A stretch of 64,000 nt of DNA from Streptococcus mitis (GTDB lineage: Bacteria; Bacillota; Bacilli; Lactobacillales; Streptococcaceae): the NCBI GenBank assembly GCA_001560895.1, contig CP014326.1, forward strand, positions 1,686,001 to 1,750,000, written 5' to 3'. Position numbers and translations under genes: made by a program. The notes beneath the pieces are model-generated. The model made no database searches, was not told the origin of the DNA, and saw nothing but the letters and a program-made list of their open reading frames with translations. Positions within the stretch are counted from its first letter, which is position 1. Every line of letters begins with the position of its first letter. Of this stretch, positions 1 through 9,604 are shown one piece after another.

Positions 1-608
1 TCATTTCTGGTAGTCATAACTTGGGAATCGAAGACTACAATCGTGTGACCGCACCGATTATTTCCTTTGACCGAAACTTATCACCAGACATCCCTGTCGT
101 TTCCTCTGACAACTATGCTGGCGGGGTCCTTGCTGCCCAGACCTTGGTTAAGACAGGCGCCCAGTCTATCATCATGATTACAGGAAATGACAATTCTAAT
201 TCGCCAACTGGACTGCGCCACGCTGGTTTTGCATCCGTACTCCCAAAAGCTCCTATTATCAATGTTTCCAGTGACTTTTCTCCTGTCAGAAAAGAAATGG
301 AAATCAAGAATATCTTGACCCGACAAAAGCCTGATGCCATCTTTGCTTCGGATGATTTGACTGCCATTCTGGTCATTAAAATTGCTCAAGAACTGGGAAT
401 CTCTGTCCCAGAAGATCTCAAAGTCATCGGCTATGATGGGACTTACTTTATCGAGAATTACTACCCTCATTTAACAACGATTAAGCAACCTATGCAAGAG
501 ATTGCTCAACTCACCGTTGACCTCCTATTACAAAAGATCGAAGGCAAGGAAGTCGCAACAACCGGTTACTTCTTACCAGTCACCCTATTACCAGGAAAAA
601 GTATTTGA
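1..608 (+). CDS. scrR: Sucrose operon repressor ScrR, C-terminal part (5' end outside window)
   Basis: This is the C-terminal about 200 residues of a LacI/GalR-family repressor. The frame is open from base 3, so the gene enters from the left and the TTG at 21 is not a real start. Visible family features are the effector-domain strand ending SFDRNL, the VSSDNYAGG segment, the ASDDLTA motif and the IGYDG motif followed by TTIKQP, all of the periplasmic-binding-protein-like domain. The DNA-binding HTH lies outside the window. The family represses sugar operons and is released by a phosphosugar or fructose. Assignment to ScrR rests on the ending LLPGKSI and on its position next to mvaA, which I recall as the pneumococcal order; other LacI paralogues are possible. 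Confidence 0.8.
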   Translation, partial: ISGSHNLGIEDYNRVTAPIISFDRNLSPDIPVVSSDNYAGGVLAAQTLVKTGAQSIIMITGNDNSNSPTGLRHAGFASVLPKAPIINVSSDFSPVRKEMEIKNILTRQKPDAIFASDDLTAILVIKIAQELGISVPEDLKVIGYDGTYFIENYYPHLTTIKQPMQEIAQLTVDLLLQKIEGKEVATTGYFLPVTLLPGKSI

Positions 609-803
609 TACTCAATGAAAATCTCTTCAAACCACTTCAGCGTCGCCTTACCGTAGATATGGTTACTGACTTCGTCAGTTCTATCCACAACCTCAAAACA
701 GTGTTTTGAGCTGGCTTCGTCAGTCTTATCTACAACCTCAAAGCAGTGCTTTGAGCAGCTTGCGGCTAGCTTCCTAGTTTGCTCTTTGATTTTCATTGAG
801 TAT
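608..803 (+). repeat. BOX element, A-B-B-C configuration
   Basis: A pneumococcal BOX repeat read on the plus strand. BoxA lies at about 608-666 and contains the complement of the classical BOX-PCR primer core. Two 45-bp boxB copies follow at 667-711 and 712-756, each with the palindromic half AACAGTGTT or AGCAGTGCT. BoxC is at about 757-803 and ends TTTCATTGAGTAT. It starts on the scrR stop codon and lies between two convergent genes, before the shared terminator. BOX elements form stable RNA hairpins and can alter expression of neighbours; an effect here is not shown. Confidence 0.9.
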
Positions 804-811
804 AAGCACAA

Positions 812-842
812 GAAAACTCAGACCGATCCGTCTGAGTTTTTT
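812..842. terminator. Bidirectional terminator between scrR and mvaA
   Basis: A perfect inverted repeat AAAACTCAGAC / GTCTGAGTTTT with a short loop has A-tracts and T-tracts on both sides. It can end scrR transcription rightward and mvaA transcription leftward. The last bases touch the mvaA stop codon. Confidence 0.85.
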
Positions 843-2115
843 ATGATCTTAAATTTTCTAGGTAGCGCTGGGCTATCTCTAGGTTAAAGGTTTTATCTGC
901 GATGAGGCGCTCGACTAGGGGAGCAACCTCGGATTCACTAGCACCTGCTAGGAGAGCCAAGGATTTGGCCTGCAATTTCATGTGACCTTGCTGAATTCCT
1001 GTACTCACCAAGGCTTTGAGGGCCGCAAAGTTTTGGGCGAGACCGATAGACACGATAATCTGAGCTAATTCTTTAGCAGAAGGATTTCCTAGTAATTCAT
1101 GACTGAGGGCTACACGAGGGTTGAGGCCGATAGAGCCGCCTTTGGTCGCTACAGGCATGGGCAGGGTCACCTCACCGACCAATTCTTCTCTTTCAAGGTC
1201 CAGTGTCCATTGACTAAGACCTTGATAGTGTCCTTCTCTACTAGCAAAGGCATGGGCTCCTGCCTCAATAGCACGCCAGTCATTACCAGTTGCAATCAAA
1301 ACGGCATCAATACCATTAAAAATCCCTTTATTGTGGGTAGCTGCTCGATAAGGATCAGCTTGCGCAAATTGGCTCGCCAAAGCAATTTTCTCTGCAATTT
1401 CTCGTCCTTGATCCTTTTGACGGCTCAAATAGCGAAAGGCGATGCGACAACTTGCAGTAACCAAAGAATCGGTCGCGTAGTTAGACAGAATACCCATGAG
1501 ACTCTGTCCCTGACTGAGTTCTTCTACGACTGGCTTCAAGGCTTCCAGCATGGTATTGAGCATATTTGCTCCCATGGCTTCCTGCGTATCGACATGGAGA
1601 TAAACAACGAGGAAGTCTGTTTCGCCTTTAATCTGCTCTACATGCAAATCACGCGCCCCGCCTCCGCGTTTAACGATAGAAGGATAGGCTTGATTAGCAA
1701 GTTCTAAGAGTTCTGCTTTCTTGCTGGTGATCTTCTCCTGCGCTTGTTCAGGATCAGCAACTTGATAAAGAGCTACCTGACCAATCATCTGACGCTCATG
1801 GACTTGTGCAGTAAAACCGCCTGCACGCTTGATGATTTTACTTGCATAGCTGGCCGCAGCAACCACTGACGGCTCTTCCGTCACATAGGGAATTGTGTAT
1901 TCCTGACCATTGACAAGAACCTCTGGAACCAGCGAATAAGGCAGAGAAAAAGTTCCTACTACATTCTCACTCAGCTGGTCTGCGACAGTCACACTAATTT
2001 GTTCATCCTGCTCCAAACTAGCTTGTCTCTCAGGACTAAGGAGCGCCTGAGCTTGTAACAGCTCGAGGCGCTCTTGGTATGATTTTTTAGAAAATCCATT
2101 CCAACTTATCTTCAT
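841..2115 (-). CDS. mvaA: Hydroxymethylglutaryl-CoA reductase (class II)
   Basis: 424 residues, the usual length of bacterial class II HMG-CoA reductases. It makes mevalonate from HMG-CoA with NAD(P)H for isoprenoid synthesis. Visible motifs are ENVVGTFSLP near residue 50 (substrate loop, normally ENVIG), RGGGARDL near 150, the cofactor/catalytic segment ATHNKGIFNGIDA near 260 followed by ATGNDWRAIEAGAHA, and SIGLAQNFAAL near 355 with a downstream GHMKLQA stretch. The start codon overlaps the mvaS stop by one base (TAATG), so the two are translationally coupled and made together. Confidence 0.96.
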   Translation of the reverse strand: MKISWNGFSKKSYQERLELLQAQALLSPERQASLEQDEQISVTVADQLSENVVGTFSLPYSLVPEVLVNGQEYTIPYVTEEPSVVAAASYASKIIKRAGGFTAQVHERQMIGQVALYQVADPEQAQEKITSKKAELLELANQAYPSIVKRGGGARDLHVEQIKGETDFLVVYLHVDTQEAMGANMLNTMLEALKPVVEELSQGQSLMGILSNYATDSLVTASCRIAFRYLSRQKDQGREIAEKIALASQFAQADPYRAATHNKGIFNGIDAVLIATGNDWRAIEAGAHAFASREGHYQGLSQWTLDLEREELVGEVTLPMPVATKGGSIGLNPRVALSHELLGNPSAKELAQIIVSIGLAQNFAALKALVSTGIQQGHMKLQAKSLALLAGASESEVAPLVERLIADKTFNLEIAQRYLENLRS

Positions 2116-3287
2116 TATTTTTCAACCTTGCTATAACGGCGTTGGTGGTCCACAATTTCAACCAAGGCAAACTCTTGATTTTCATAACCAGCAAACTGGG
2201 CAGAGTTTGTTTCATCCAAGTCCACTTCCTCAAAGAAGACTTTTTCATAGTCAGCTACGGATAGGGCAGTTCGTTGGTTGAGCTTGTTCAAGCGGTCTTT
2301 ATCCAGATAAGCTTCATATCCTTCAACCAATTCACCACTGAAGAACTCAGCAACAGCACCACTTCCGTAACTATAAAGGGCAATTTTATCCCCAGCCTTC
2401 AAGCTATCTGTATTTTCCAAGAGAGACAAGAGTCCTAGGAAGAGGGAACCTGTATAGATATTCCCCACTTTTTGACTGTAGAGAATAGACTGGTCAAAAT
2501 GCTTTTGCAAGAGGTCTTTTTTCTCTTGGGGCAGGCTCTTATCCATGATTTTTTTCAAGCCTTTTAGTGCTAATTTCGGATAAGGCAAATGGAAGCATAC
2601 AGCCGCAAAATCATCCAAAGTAAGCTGGTAGCGTTTTTGGTATTCAAGCCAAGTTGTTTTCAAACTATCCAAATATTGTTGGGTAGAATAAACACCATTC
2701 ACATAAGGGGTTGTTGAGTAATTTGGACGCCAAAAATCCATGATGTCACGAGTCTGAGCTACATTGTCATTATTAAAGGCCATAATGCGTGGATTTTGTG
2801 TAATCAACATTGCCACACTTCCGGCACCCTGAGTTGGTTCTCCCGGAGTTTCAATACCATATTTGGCAATATCACTGGCAATAACCAAAACTTTGGACTC
2901 TGGAGAATTTTCCACATGCAATTTGGCATAATGAAGGGCAGCTGTCGCTCCATAGCAGGCTTCTTTAATCTCGAAACTACGAGCAAAGGGCTGGATACCC
3001 AGCAAGCCATGCACAAAGACGGCCGCAGCCTTACTCTGGTCAATTCCTGACTCGGTAGCCACAATGACCATGTCAATTTCTGCTCTCTCTTGCTCAGTTA
3101 AAATAGAGTCACTTGCACCGGCCGCCAAGGTCACGATGTCCTCAGTTAGGGGAGCAATACTCAATTCCTTGAGCAAGAGTCCTTTGCTTAATTTTTCAGG
3201 GTCAATTCCCCTCGCTTCTGCTAAGTCTTGTAATTTCAAGACATATTGACTGGTTGCAAAACCAATCTTATCAATACCGATTGTCAT
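2115..3287 (-). CDS. mvaS: Hydroxymethylglutaryl-CoA synthase
   Basis: 390 residues from the ATG at 3287. It condenses acetyl-CoA with acetoacetyl-CoA, the committed entry to the mevalonate pathway. The catalytic cysteine sits in KEACYGATAALHYAK near residue 110, and the C-terminal half has the thiolase-fold YSYGSGAVAEFFSG segment. I chose 3287 because GAGGT lies 6 bases upstream; the in-frame ATG eight codons earlier has no ribosome binding site. It is the first gene of the mvaS-mvaA pair, with an extended -10 promoter upstream. Confidence 0.96.
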   Translation of the reverse strand: MTIGIDKIGFATSQYVLKLQDLAEARGIDPEKLSKGLLLKELSIAPLTEDIVTLAAGASDSILTEQERAEIDMVIVATESGIDQSKAAAVFVHGLLGIQPFARSFEIKEACYGATAALHYAKLHVENSPESKVLVIASDIAKYGIETPGEPTQGAGSVAMLITQNPRIMAFNNDNVAQTRDIMDFWRPNYSTTPYVNGVYSTQQYLDSLKTTWLEYQKRYQLTLDDFAAVCFHLPYPKLALKGLKKIMDKSLPQEKKDLLQKHFDQSILYSQKVGNIYTGSLFLGLLSLLENTDSLKAGDKIALYSYGSGAVAEFFSGELVEGYEAYLDKDRLNKLNQRTALSVADYEKVFFEEVDLDETNSAQFAGYENQEFALVEIVDHQRRYSKVEK

Positions 3288-3331
3288 ATTTACCTCTGTT
3301 TTATCATTCATGTAAAAAATCGTTCTATACT

Positions 3332-3340
3332 ATTTTATCA
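3332..3340 (-). promoter_or_regulatory. Putative mvaS extended -10 promoter
   Basis: On the minus strand the sequence TGATAAAAT is a TGn-TAAAAT extended -10 about 45 bases upstream of the mvaS ATG. No good -35 is visible, which is common for extended -10 promoters in streptococci. Confidence 0.5.
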
Positions 3341-3360
3341 CAAATGGCAGTAAAAGAGAG

Positions 3361-3396
3361 AAAAAAGACTTGATTCACCAAATCAAGTCTCTTGTT
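3361..3396 (-). terminator. Terminator after the split ThrE-like pair
   Basis: On the minus strand GACTTGATT / AATCAAGTC forms a stem with a short loop, followed by a T-rich tract. It follows directly the stop codon at 3400 and precedes the mvaS promoter. Confidence 0.8.
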
Positions 3397-3399
3397 AGT

Positions 3400-3849
3400 C
3401 TAACGATTTTGCTGTTTTCGTAAGTAGGAATACAGTCTGAGAATCACTGTTCCGCTAGCCATTCCAATGGAAATTACCAAAGCCAACATGACAACTAAGG
3501 TTGCACTAGCAATGGCGTGACTGTAATCACCTGTCACAAAAAAGGCAGTTGTCCGATAAGAAAGGTATCCCGGAACCAGGGGTGCCAAAATGGCCAAGAT
3601 AAAGACCACAGCAGGGGTCTTGTAAAGAATACTTAAAATCTGACTAACACAAGAACCGATAATGGCGGCAATGAAGGTAGCTACAATAACATTGGTTGGT
3701 TCCTTAAGCAAGAGATAAATTAGCCAGACAGCCATGCCCAAAATCCCTCCTGGTAAGAGCATAGACCGCTGAACATTGAGTACGATTAAAAAAGTGATGA
3801 TAGCAAGAAGACTTGCTACTGCTTGTAGTAAAAAGGTTGTTAGTGTCAT
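3400..3849 (-). CDS. ThrE-like exporter, small membrane subunit (YjjB/DUF3815 type)
   Basis: 149 residues, almost entirely hydrophobic, with four to five predicted membrane segments (for example near residues 8-25, 30-46, 53-70, 80-95 and 115-135). This matches the small half of split threonine/serine exporters, whose other half is the next gene upstream. The two genes are one base apart and share a terminator. Substrate specificity cannot be read from the sequence; export of Thr/Ser or dicarboxylates is known for relatives. Confidence 0.75.
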   Translation of the reverse strand: MTLTTFLLQAVASLLAIITFLIVLNVQRSMLLPGGILGMAVWLIYLLLKEPTNVIVATFIAAIIGSCVSQILSILYKTPAVVFILAILAPLVPGYLSYRTTAFFVTGDYSHAIASATLVVMLALVISIGMASGTVILRLYSYLRKQQNR

Positions 3850-3850
3850 A

Positions 3851-4609
3851 TTAGTTCATCAATACCAAGGCGACAGAAGTTCCTGCACCTAAAGCAAGGG
3901 TAATGAGCAGAGATTCAAACATCTTACTCATACCAGAGTTTATGTGGTTGGTCATAATATCCCGAACCGCATTGGTCAAGGCAATACCTGGTACAAAAGG
4001 CATGACCGCACCGGCTATAATCAAATCTGCCGTTGAAGGAAATCCTGTATAGCGAGCCCAAAACTGGGCAATCATCCCAAAGACGAAGGCCCCAGCAAAG
4101 GCTGTCACAAAAGGAATTCGGATAAACTTCTCCACATAGAGGGAAAAGGCAAAACCAAATAAGGTGGCCACTCCTGCCCCAAGTGCGTCGTAGATATTTC
4201 CACTAAACATAATTGAAAAGAAAGGAGCACTAAAGGTCGCAGCTAAAGTTACCTGCAACTTAGTATAAGGAAGGGGCTGGGCTTGCAAGGCCTTCAATTG
4301 CTTGAAGGCTGTCTCTAAATCAAGATTTCCTCCTACCAACTGACGAGAAATCTGGTTCACATCACAGACTTTTTCAATATTATAAGAAGAGGAAGTCACG
4401 CGTTTCATTCGCGAAATATTGGTATTTTCAATGGAGAAAAAGATAGCGGCAGGCATGGCAAGGACATTGCAATCCACAATCCCCTGCGAATGCGCGATTC
4501 GAATCATGGTATCTTCTACACGATGGATTTCTGAACCACTTTTAAGGAGAATGGTCCCCGCTAGCATAATCACATCGATGACGGCATTTAATTCTCTTGA
4601 TTCTTCCAT
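3851..4609 (-). CDS. ThrE-like exporter, large subunit (YjjP/DUF1212 type)
   Basis: 252 residues. The N-terminal soluble part, about residues 1-115, contains GSEIHRVEDTM, the hallmark of the YjjP/ThrE N-half. The rest holds about five membrane segments (from near 120) with PFVPGIALTNAVRD near 205. It is expected to pair with the downstream small subunit in the cytoplasmic membrane. The ATG at 4609 has a strong AAAAGGAGG site nearby, and an extended -10 lies just upstream, so this is the first gene of a two-gene operon. Confidence 0.8.
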   Translation of the reverse strand: MEESRELNAVIDVIMLAGTILLKSGSEIHRVEDTMIRIAHSQGIVDCNVLAMPAAIFFSIENTNISRMKRVTSSSYNIEKVCDVNQISRQLVGGNLDLETAFKQLKALQAQPLPYTKLQVTLAATFSAPFFSIMFSGNIYDALGAGVATLFGFAFSLYVEKFIRIPFVTAFAGAFVFGMIAQFWARYTGFPSTADLIIAGAVMPFVPGIALTNAVRDIMTNHINSGMSKMFESLLITLALGAGTSVALVLMN

Positions 4610-4636
4610 GCTTGCCTCCTTTTATCAACTCCCTCT

Positions 4637-4645
4637 ATTCTATCA
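4637..4645 (-). promoter_or_regulatory. Putative extended -10 promoter of the ThrE-like pair
   Basis: Minus strand TGATAGAAT (TGn-TAGAAT), inside the same TTGTGAT context as the mvaS promoter, lies about 28 bases upstream of the ATG at 4609. No clear -35 hexamer. Confidence 0.5.
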
Positions 4646-4656
4646 CAAATCCGGAC

Positions 4657-4694
4657 TCAAAAAAAATCTTTGCCATGAAATCATGACAAAGATT
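4657..4694 (-). terminator. Terminator after stkP
   Basis: Inverted repeat AATCTTTG-x-CATGA / TCATG-x-CAAAGATT followed on the minus strand by eight T residues. It closes the gmk-to-stkP gene run. Confidence 0.85.
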
Positions 4695-4697
4695 CGT

Positions 4698-6599
4698 TTA
4701 ATCACGAGAATTTTCGTGGTTGCCTTCACTACTTGATTGAGTCGTAGCAGGTGCATTCCCTCGTTGATTTCCTTGTTGGTTCCCCTGACTTGGTGTTGTA
4801 GTAGAACCTTGGTTTCCACGTTGAGCTGGTGCTGATGATGACGTTGACGGCGGTGTTTTTGGTTTATAGATTGAAATCTTGACACGCGTCTTAGTCAAAT
4901 CAACCTTTTCACCCGCTTTTGGACTCTGTTCAACGACTGTACCCTCAGCAGTTCCATCAGGAGCTGTCGACACTTCTACAACTTCAATATTGGCTTCTTT
5001 AATACCGACAATTTGAACGAGATTGTTTTTAGTAAATTCAAGACTAGATCCTATATAACTTGGCATGGCAACGCTGGTTACTTTCTTAGCAACGGTTAGG
5101 GTAATCGTTGAGGCCTTGCTCAAATCATAGGTTGTTCCGGCAGCTGGACTCTGTCTGAGAACAGTTCCTGCTTCACTCTCACTTGATTCTTCTTCCTCAA
5201 TCTTGATGAGATTTTCAGGAACCTTCTTCTGCTTGAGTTCTGCGATAACATCTGTCGATTTACGGCCAATATAGTTACTCAATTGGAAGGATTGCTTGCC
5301 TGATGAGACAACCAAATTGATTTTCGAACCTTCTTTTCGAGTCTTTCCAGCTTCAGGATCTGTACGGATAATCCGCCCTTCTTCCACCTTTTCACTAGCC
5401 TCTGATTTCTCCTCGCCAATCTCAAAATTGGCTTTCTTGAGCGTTTCCTTGGCCTCCGCAACTGTCTGACCTGCCACATCTGGAATGGTAATGGTTGCAG
5501 GAGTTCTGGATAATATCCAAACAAGAGAAGCTGCCACCAATACAATGCTGGCCAACAAAATCATATAACGAACTCTAAATTTCCGTTTCTTAACAGGCTT
5601 GCTTGCGTAATTGTCTTCTGAAGCCTGCTGACTCGGCTTCGCAGTCTGTGGCTTCGGACTTTGTGTTTGCACCTTAGGAATCGAGGTCAAGGTACTCTGG
5701 GATACCTTTGGTAGAGTCTTGGTGTCTGCCTTAGTAGTATCATTAAATACCAGTTTAGGCTCATTTCGACGATTGTAAGACAAACTACTAGACAAGTCCA
5801 CATACATCTCTGCAACTGACTGATAACGATCTGTCAATTTCTTGGCAGTTGCCTTGATAACAACATTCTCCAAAGCCTGAGGCACAGACGGATTTTCATC
5901 AATAACTGACGGCAGTGGTTTCTGGAAATGCTGAAGGGCAATAGTCACCGCACTATCCCCATCATAAGGGATATGGCCTGTCAGCATCTCATAGAAAATA
6001 ATCCCCATGGCATAGATATCACTCTGTACAGTCGCCTTCGAACCACGCGCCTGCTCTGGTGACAAGTAATGAACCGAACCCAGCATAGAGTTAGTCTGGG
6101 TCAGACTCGTCTCTGCAAAGGCGACCGCAATCCCAAAGTCTGTGACCTTGGCAGTCCCATCTGGTGTCAAGAGGATATTTTGCGGTTTCAAGTCCCTGTG
6201 AACAATTCCTCTGGTATGGGCCAAACGCATAGCCAATAGGATTTGTCCCATGATACGGACGGCTTCTTCATTAGAAAGAGGATAGTGTTCCTTGATATAG
6301 CGTTTAAGGTCCAGTCCAGCAACATACTCCATTGCAAGATACTGTTGACCGTCTTCCTCACCAATATCTGTTATCCGAACGATATGAGGATGGTCTAGAT
6401 CTGCCATAGCTCTCGCTTCACGCTGAAAACGAGCTACAGCTATCGGGTCCGTCTGGTAGTTGGTCCTCAGGACCTTCACTGCCACTTCTTCTCCGTCTAG
6501 AATTAAATCCTTGGCCAAATAGACATCTGCCATGCCTCCTCGGCCAATCTGTTTCACAATCCGATAGCGTCCGGCAAAAATCTTGCCGATTTGGATCAT
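4698..6599 (-). CDS. stkP: PASTA-domain Ser/Thr protein kinase StkP
   Basis: 633-residue membrane kinase that senses peptidoglycan or lipid II and phosphorylates division and wall proteins. The kinase domain covers residues 1-275 with Gly loop GRGGMADVY (19-27), Lys42, HRDLKPQN (134-141) and DFG (154-156). A juxtamembrane linker is followed by one membrane segment at about 343-364. Three PASTA repeats follow, about 367-434, 435-506 and 507-580. A 53-residue tail rich in Gly, Asn, Gln, Ser and Thr ends the protein. From memory the reference pneumococcal enzyme is 659 aa with four PASTA domains and no long tail, so this is a variant allele. The start overlaps the phpP stop by four bases, coupling kinase to its phosphatase. 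Confidence 0.96.
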   Translation of the reverse strand: MIQIGKIFAGRYRIVKQIGRGGMADVYLAKDLILDGEEVAVKVLRTNYQTDPIAVARFQREARAMADLDHPHIVRITDIGEEDGQQYLAMEYVAGLDLKRYIKEHYPLSNEEAVRIMGQILLAMRLAHTRGIVHRDLKPQNILLTPDGTAKVTDFGIAVAFAETSLTQTNSMLGSVHYLSPEQARGSKATVQSDIYAMGIIFYEMLTGHIPYDGDSAVTIALQHFQKPLPSVIDENPSVPQALENVVIKATAKKLTDRYQSVAEMYVDLSSSLSYNRRNEPKLVFNDTTKADTKTLPKVSQSTLTSIPKVQTQSPKPQTAKPSQQASEDNYASKPVKKRKFRVRYMILLASIVLVAASLVWILSRTPATITIPDVAGQTVAEAKETLKKANFEIGEEKSEASEKVEEGRIIRTDPEAGKTRKEGSKINLVVSSGKQSFQLSNYIGRKSTDVIAELKQKKVPENLIKIEEEESSESEAGTVLRQSPAAGTTYDLSKASTITLTVAKKVTSVAMPSYIGSSLEFTKNNLVQIVGIKEANIEVVEVSTAPDGTAEGTVVEQSPKAGEKVDLTKTRVKISIYKPKTPPSTSSSAPAQRGNQGSTTTPSQGNQQGNQRGNAPATTQSSSEGNHENSRD

Positions 6600-7336
6600 T
6601 CTGCATCCTCCTCGTTCATAGAAACAAGGGCAACCGTAATGTTGTCTAAACCTCCTGCATTGTTAGCAAAACGCACGAGCGTCGCTGTTTTATCTGCCAA
6701 AGGAATATCACTGGTTACAATATCACAAATCTCACTGCCTGAAATCATGTTAGTCAAACCATCACTATTGAGCAAGAGATAGTCACCTGGCTCAAGGGTA
6801 ATCATTCCAAAATCAGGTTGAACTTCATCTTTTTGACCGATAGATTGAGTAATAATATTTTTCTGTGGATGGCTAGCAGCTTCTTCTGGTGTCAATTGAC
6901 CTGCCTTAAGCAATTCATTGACCAAAGAATGGTCACTCGTTAACTGGTGGTATTCTTCCCCACGAATCAAACCGATACGAGAATCTCCAATATGAGCATA
7001 GATAGCCTGATTGCCAATAATAGCAACAGCTTCTAGAGTTGTTCCCATTCCTTTATAGGCATCATCTTGTCCGAGTTGATGAATCTTTTGATTTTCAATT
7101 TCTAGGTAATTGGCGAACCATTCACGCACTTCATTGACTGTATCGATCTGGGTATCGACCCAAGCTATACCTAGGTCTGTTACCGCCATTTCACTAGCGA
7201 TATTCCCTGCGCGATGACCTCCCATCCCATCAGCTAAAATAATCATGGTACGCCCAGCTCTATTGACATAGTGGTTGACATAGTCTTGGTTATTTGTTCG
7301 TTTCTGACCAACATCTGTTAATAATGAAATTTCCAT
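6596..7336 (-). CDS. phpP: PP2C-type protein phosphatase PhpP
   Basis: 246 residues, a typical bacterial PPM/PP2C phosphatase that dephosphorylates StkP and its targets in the cytoplasm. Metal-binding motifs are visible: [12 protein letters not shown] at the N-terminus, [11 protein letters not shown] near 36, [11 protein letters not shown] near 117, [11 protein letters not shown] near 190 and [11 protein letters not shown] near 228. Its last four bases overlap stkP (ATGA), the conserved phosphatase-kinase arrangement of Gram-positive bacteria. It lies 14 bases downstream of rsmB. Confidence 0.96.
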   Translation of the reverse strand: MEISLLTDVGQKRTNNQDYVNHYVNRAGRTMIILADGMGGHRAGNIASEMAVTDLGIAWVDTQIDTVNEVREWFANYLEIENQKIHQLGQDDAYKGMGTTLEAVAIIGNQAIYAHIGDSRIGLIRGEEYHQLTSDHSLVNELLKAGQLTPEEAASHPQKNIITQSIGQKDEVQPDFGMITLEPGDYLLLNSDGLTNMISGSEICDIVTSDIPLADKTATLVRFANNAGGLDNITVALVSMNEEDAE

Positions 7337-7350
7337 GTGTCAGTTCCTTC

Positions 7351-8664
7351 CTAATCCGATATCTTGCGAAATTGACTGATGAAGAATCCATCACTTCCAT
7401 ACAATTCAGGTGTAATGAGGATACAGCCGTCTTTCATGATATCCTTACATTCATGTTCTAGTTTTACCTGCTCGAACTCGGGATGACTTTCTAGAAACGC
7501 CTCAACGACTTGAAAATTCTCCTCTGAGACAATAGTACAGGTACTATAAGTTATTATACCACCTTTGCGTAGTGTTTGACAAACACTACCTAATATTTCT
7601 AGCTGAATTTCCTGTAAGGACGCGAAATCTGATGTTTCTTTGTTGTATTTGATATCTGGTTTGCGACGCAGAAGACCGATTCCTGAACAGGGAGCATCCA
7701 CTAAAATCTTGTCAAAGGAATTCTGACCAAAAAACTCATGCACCTTTCTGGCATCCAATTTTTGCGTTTGAACCCGTCCTGCGACCCTCAAACGTTGGGC
7801 ATTTTCTTGGATTAAGTCCAACTTATGGTCATACAAGTCCAGAGCAGTAACCTGACCTGTCGTAAGATAAGAGGCTATATGGGCTGTTTTCCCACCCGGA
7901 GCCGCACAAGCATCAAGCACTCGCTCATCTCCCTGCAAATTCAAAGTTGGCGCAACCAGTTGACTAGACTCGTCTTGGATGGTTATAGCCCCTTCTGCAA
8001 ACAAATCATGGCCTGCAAAGTGCCCCTGCTCCTTAACCAGACCAGAAGGAGACAAGGATGAATCACTGGCCTCCAACAAGGCTTGGATTTCCTCTTTTCG
8101 TCCTAGATCTGTTACACGAATGCTGGCCTTGTTACGCACCAAGAGACTTTCAAAAATAGCCTTCGCTCGCTCCTCTCCGTATTCTTCCTTGAGTTTGGCA
8201 ACTAGCCAAACTGGGAGAGAATAGGCAAGGGAATCACGCTTGTTTTTTCGCTTGATGCTGGCAATATCTGGCCAGCCTTCACGCAGAATACGACGAAGAA
8301 CAGCGTTGACTAATTTTTCACTGCCTTTTTTACGGACTTTGGCCAATTCCACTGCTTCATTGACCACAGCATGGTCTGGAATCTTATCCAAATAGCGAAG
8401 TTGGTAGGCACTCATGAGGAGCAGGACATAAAGCCAACTGTCTAACTGGTCTCTGTCCTCAATAAAGTGGGATAGGTACCATTCCAGAGTCAGTTTACGG
8501 GCTACCGTTCCATAGACCAGCTCGGTCACCAAGCCCTTGTCTGCTGCTGAAAGTTGACTTCCTTTGAGATGCTTATTTAAGGCGATATTTGAGTATGCTT
8601 GATTGATAAAAACATCCTCTAATACCGCTAGGGCTAAACTTCTAGCCGTTTCTACTTTAGTCAC
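7351..8664 (-). CDS. rsmB: 16S rRNA (cytosine-967-C5)-methyltransferase RsmB
   Basis: 437 residues from a GTG start. The N-terminal 130 residues form a NusB-like RNA-binding domain. The C-terminal part is a SAM-dependent m5C methyltransferase with [14 protein letters not shown] (SAM loop), [15 protein letters not shown] (catalytic motif IV) and [15 protein letters not shown], which carries the nucleophile Cys. A TTG immediately before the GTG is also in frame, but the GTG gives the usual MTKVE start at good distance from GGAG inside the fmt end. It overlaps fmt by eight bases. Confidence 0.94.
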   Translation of the reverse strand: MTKVETARSLALAVLEDVFINQAYSNIALNKHLKGSQLSAADKGLVTELVYGTVARKLTLEWYLSHFIEDRDQLDSWLYVLLLMSAYQLRYLDKIPDHAVVNEAVELAKVRKKGSEKLVNAVLRRILREGWPDIASIKRKNKRDSLAYSLPVWLVAKLKEEYGEERAKAIFESLLVRNKASIRVTDLGRKEEIQALLEASDSSLSPSGLVKEQGHFAGHDLFAEGAITIQDESSQLVAPTLNLQGDERVLDACAAPGGKTAHIASYLTTGQVTALDLYDHKLDLIQENAQRLRVAGRVQTQKLDARKVHEFFGQNSFDKILVDAPCSGIGLLRRKPDIKYNKETSDFASLQEIQLEILGSVCQTLRKGGIITYSTCTIVSEENFQVVEAFLESHPEFEQVKLEHECKDIMKDGCILITPELYGSDGFFISQFRKISD

Positions 8665-9592
8665 CAAATCGTTCTCCTACAGTTAATGTACGACCAACTC
8701 CGTTGAGGAAGGAAGCAATGTCCATCTTAGGCTTACCAGCAGGCTGAACTTGTTTGAGAGACAAAGCTCCTTGAGCCGTTGCGACAATCAATTCTTTCTT
8801 GCTAATAGAGAGAATCTCACCTGGATTTCCCTGACCTTCTACTGGTAGTGCTTCATAAATCTTAAAGCGGTCGCCCTTAAGGAAAGTATGGGCAACAGGC
8901 CAGGGGTTCATCCCACGGATTTGGTTAAAGAGTTGACGATTGCTTTTAGTCCAATCTAGTTTTTCTTCTTCTGGCTTGATATTTGGCGAGAAAGTAACCT
9001 GACTTGGATCCTGTGGTTCAGGTTTGATGTCACCAGCAATGTAGGCAGGCAAAGTATCCAAAAGCAAATCACGACCAACTAGCGCCAATTTCTCAAACAA
9101 GGTGCCGACATTGTCCTCATCCGTAATCGGAATGCTGCGACGAGAAATCATATCTCCTGCATCCATTTCCTTAACCATTTCCATAATGGTCACACCAGCT
9201 TCCTCATCATCTTGAATCAAGGCATAATGGATTGGCGCTCCACCACGATGTTTAGGAAGAAGAGAAGCATGAACATTGACCGCAAAGTCCATGCTATCAA
9301 GGAGTTTACTTGGAAGAAATTGCCCAAATGCAGCAGTCACAATTCCATCTGCTCCTAGCTGCATAATAGTTTCCATCTCTGGACTTCCAGATAGTTTTTC
9401 AGGTTGGTAGATAGGAAGTCCTGCCTCTTTGGCAGCTTGTTTAACTGGGGTTTCTTGGATAACTTTTTTACGCCCAACAGCACGGTCTGGCTGGGTTACA
9501 ACAGCTAGAATTTCGTAACGATCATCTGTCAAAAGTCCTTTTAAGACTGTTGCTGAAAAGTCGGGTGTCCCCATAAAGATTAATTTTGTCAT
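8657..9592 (-). CDS. fmt: Methionyl-tRNA formyltransferase
   Basis: 311 residues, normal length. It formylates initiator Met-tRNA using 10-formyl-THF. N-terminal [13 protein letters not shown] and the catalytic region [20 protein letters not shown] (residues about 109-128, with the Asn/His of the formyltransferase site) are clear, followed by the C-terminal OB-like tRNA-binding domain from about 205. AAGGAG precedes the ATG. It sits between priA and rsmB, 12 bases after priA, in the translation/replication operon. Confidence 0.96.
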   Translation of the reverse strand: MTKLIFMGTPDFSATVLKGLLTDDRYEILAVVTQPDRAVGRKKVIQETPVKQAAKEAGLPIYQPEKLSGSPEMETIMQLGADGIVTAAFGQFLPSKLLDSMDFAVNVHASLLPKHRGGAPIHYALIQDDEEAGVTIMEMVKEMDAGDMISRRSIPITDEDNVGTLFEKLALVGRDLLLDTLPAYIAGDIKPEPQDPSQVTFSPNIKPEEEKLDWTKSNRQLFNQIRGMNPWPVAHTFLKGDRFKIYEALPVEGQGNPGEILSISKKELIVATAQGALSLKQVQPAGKPKMDIASFLNGVGRTLTVGERFGD

Positions 9593-9604
9593 ATCTTCTC
9601 CTTC

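Noticed and set aside
21..608. scrR as a short complete gene starting at TTG 21
   Set aside because: The frame is open to the window edge and upstream residues (ISGSHN) fit a LacI repressor, so it is a cut gene.
566..811. Minus-strand 81-codon frame over the BOX element
   Set aside because: BOX repeats often leave open frames; no conserved protein is expected.
1099..1707. Plus-strand 202-codon ORF inside mvaA
   Set aside because: Antisense shadow of a well-conserved enzyme gene.
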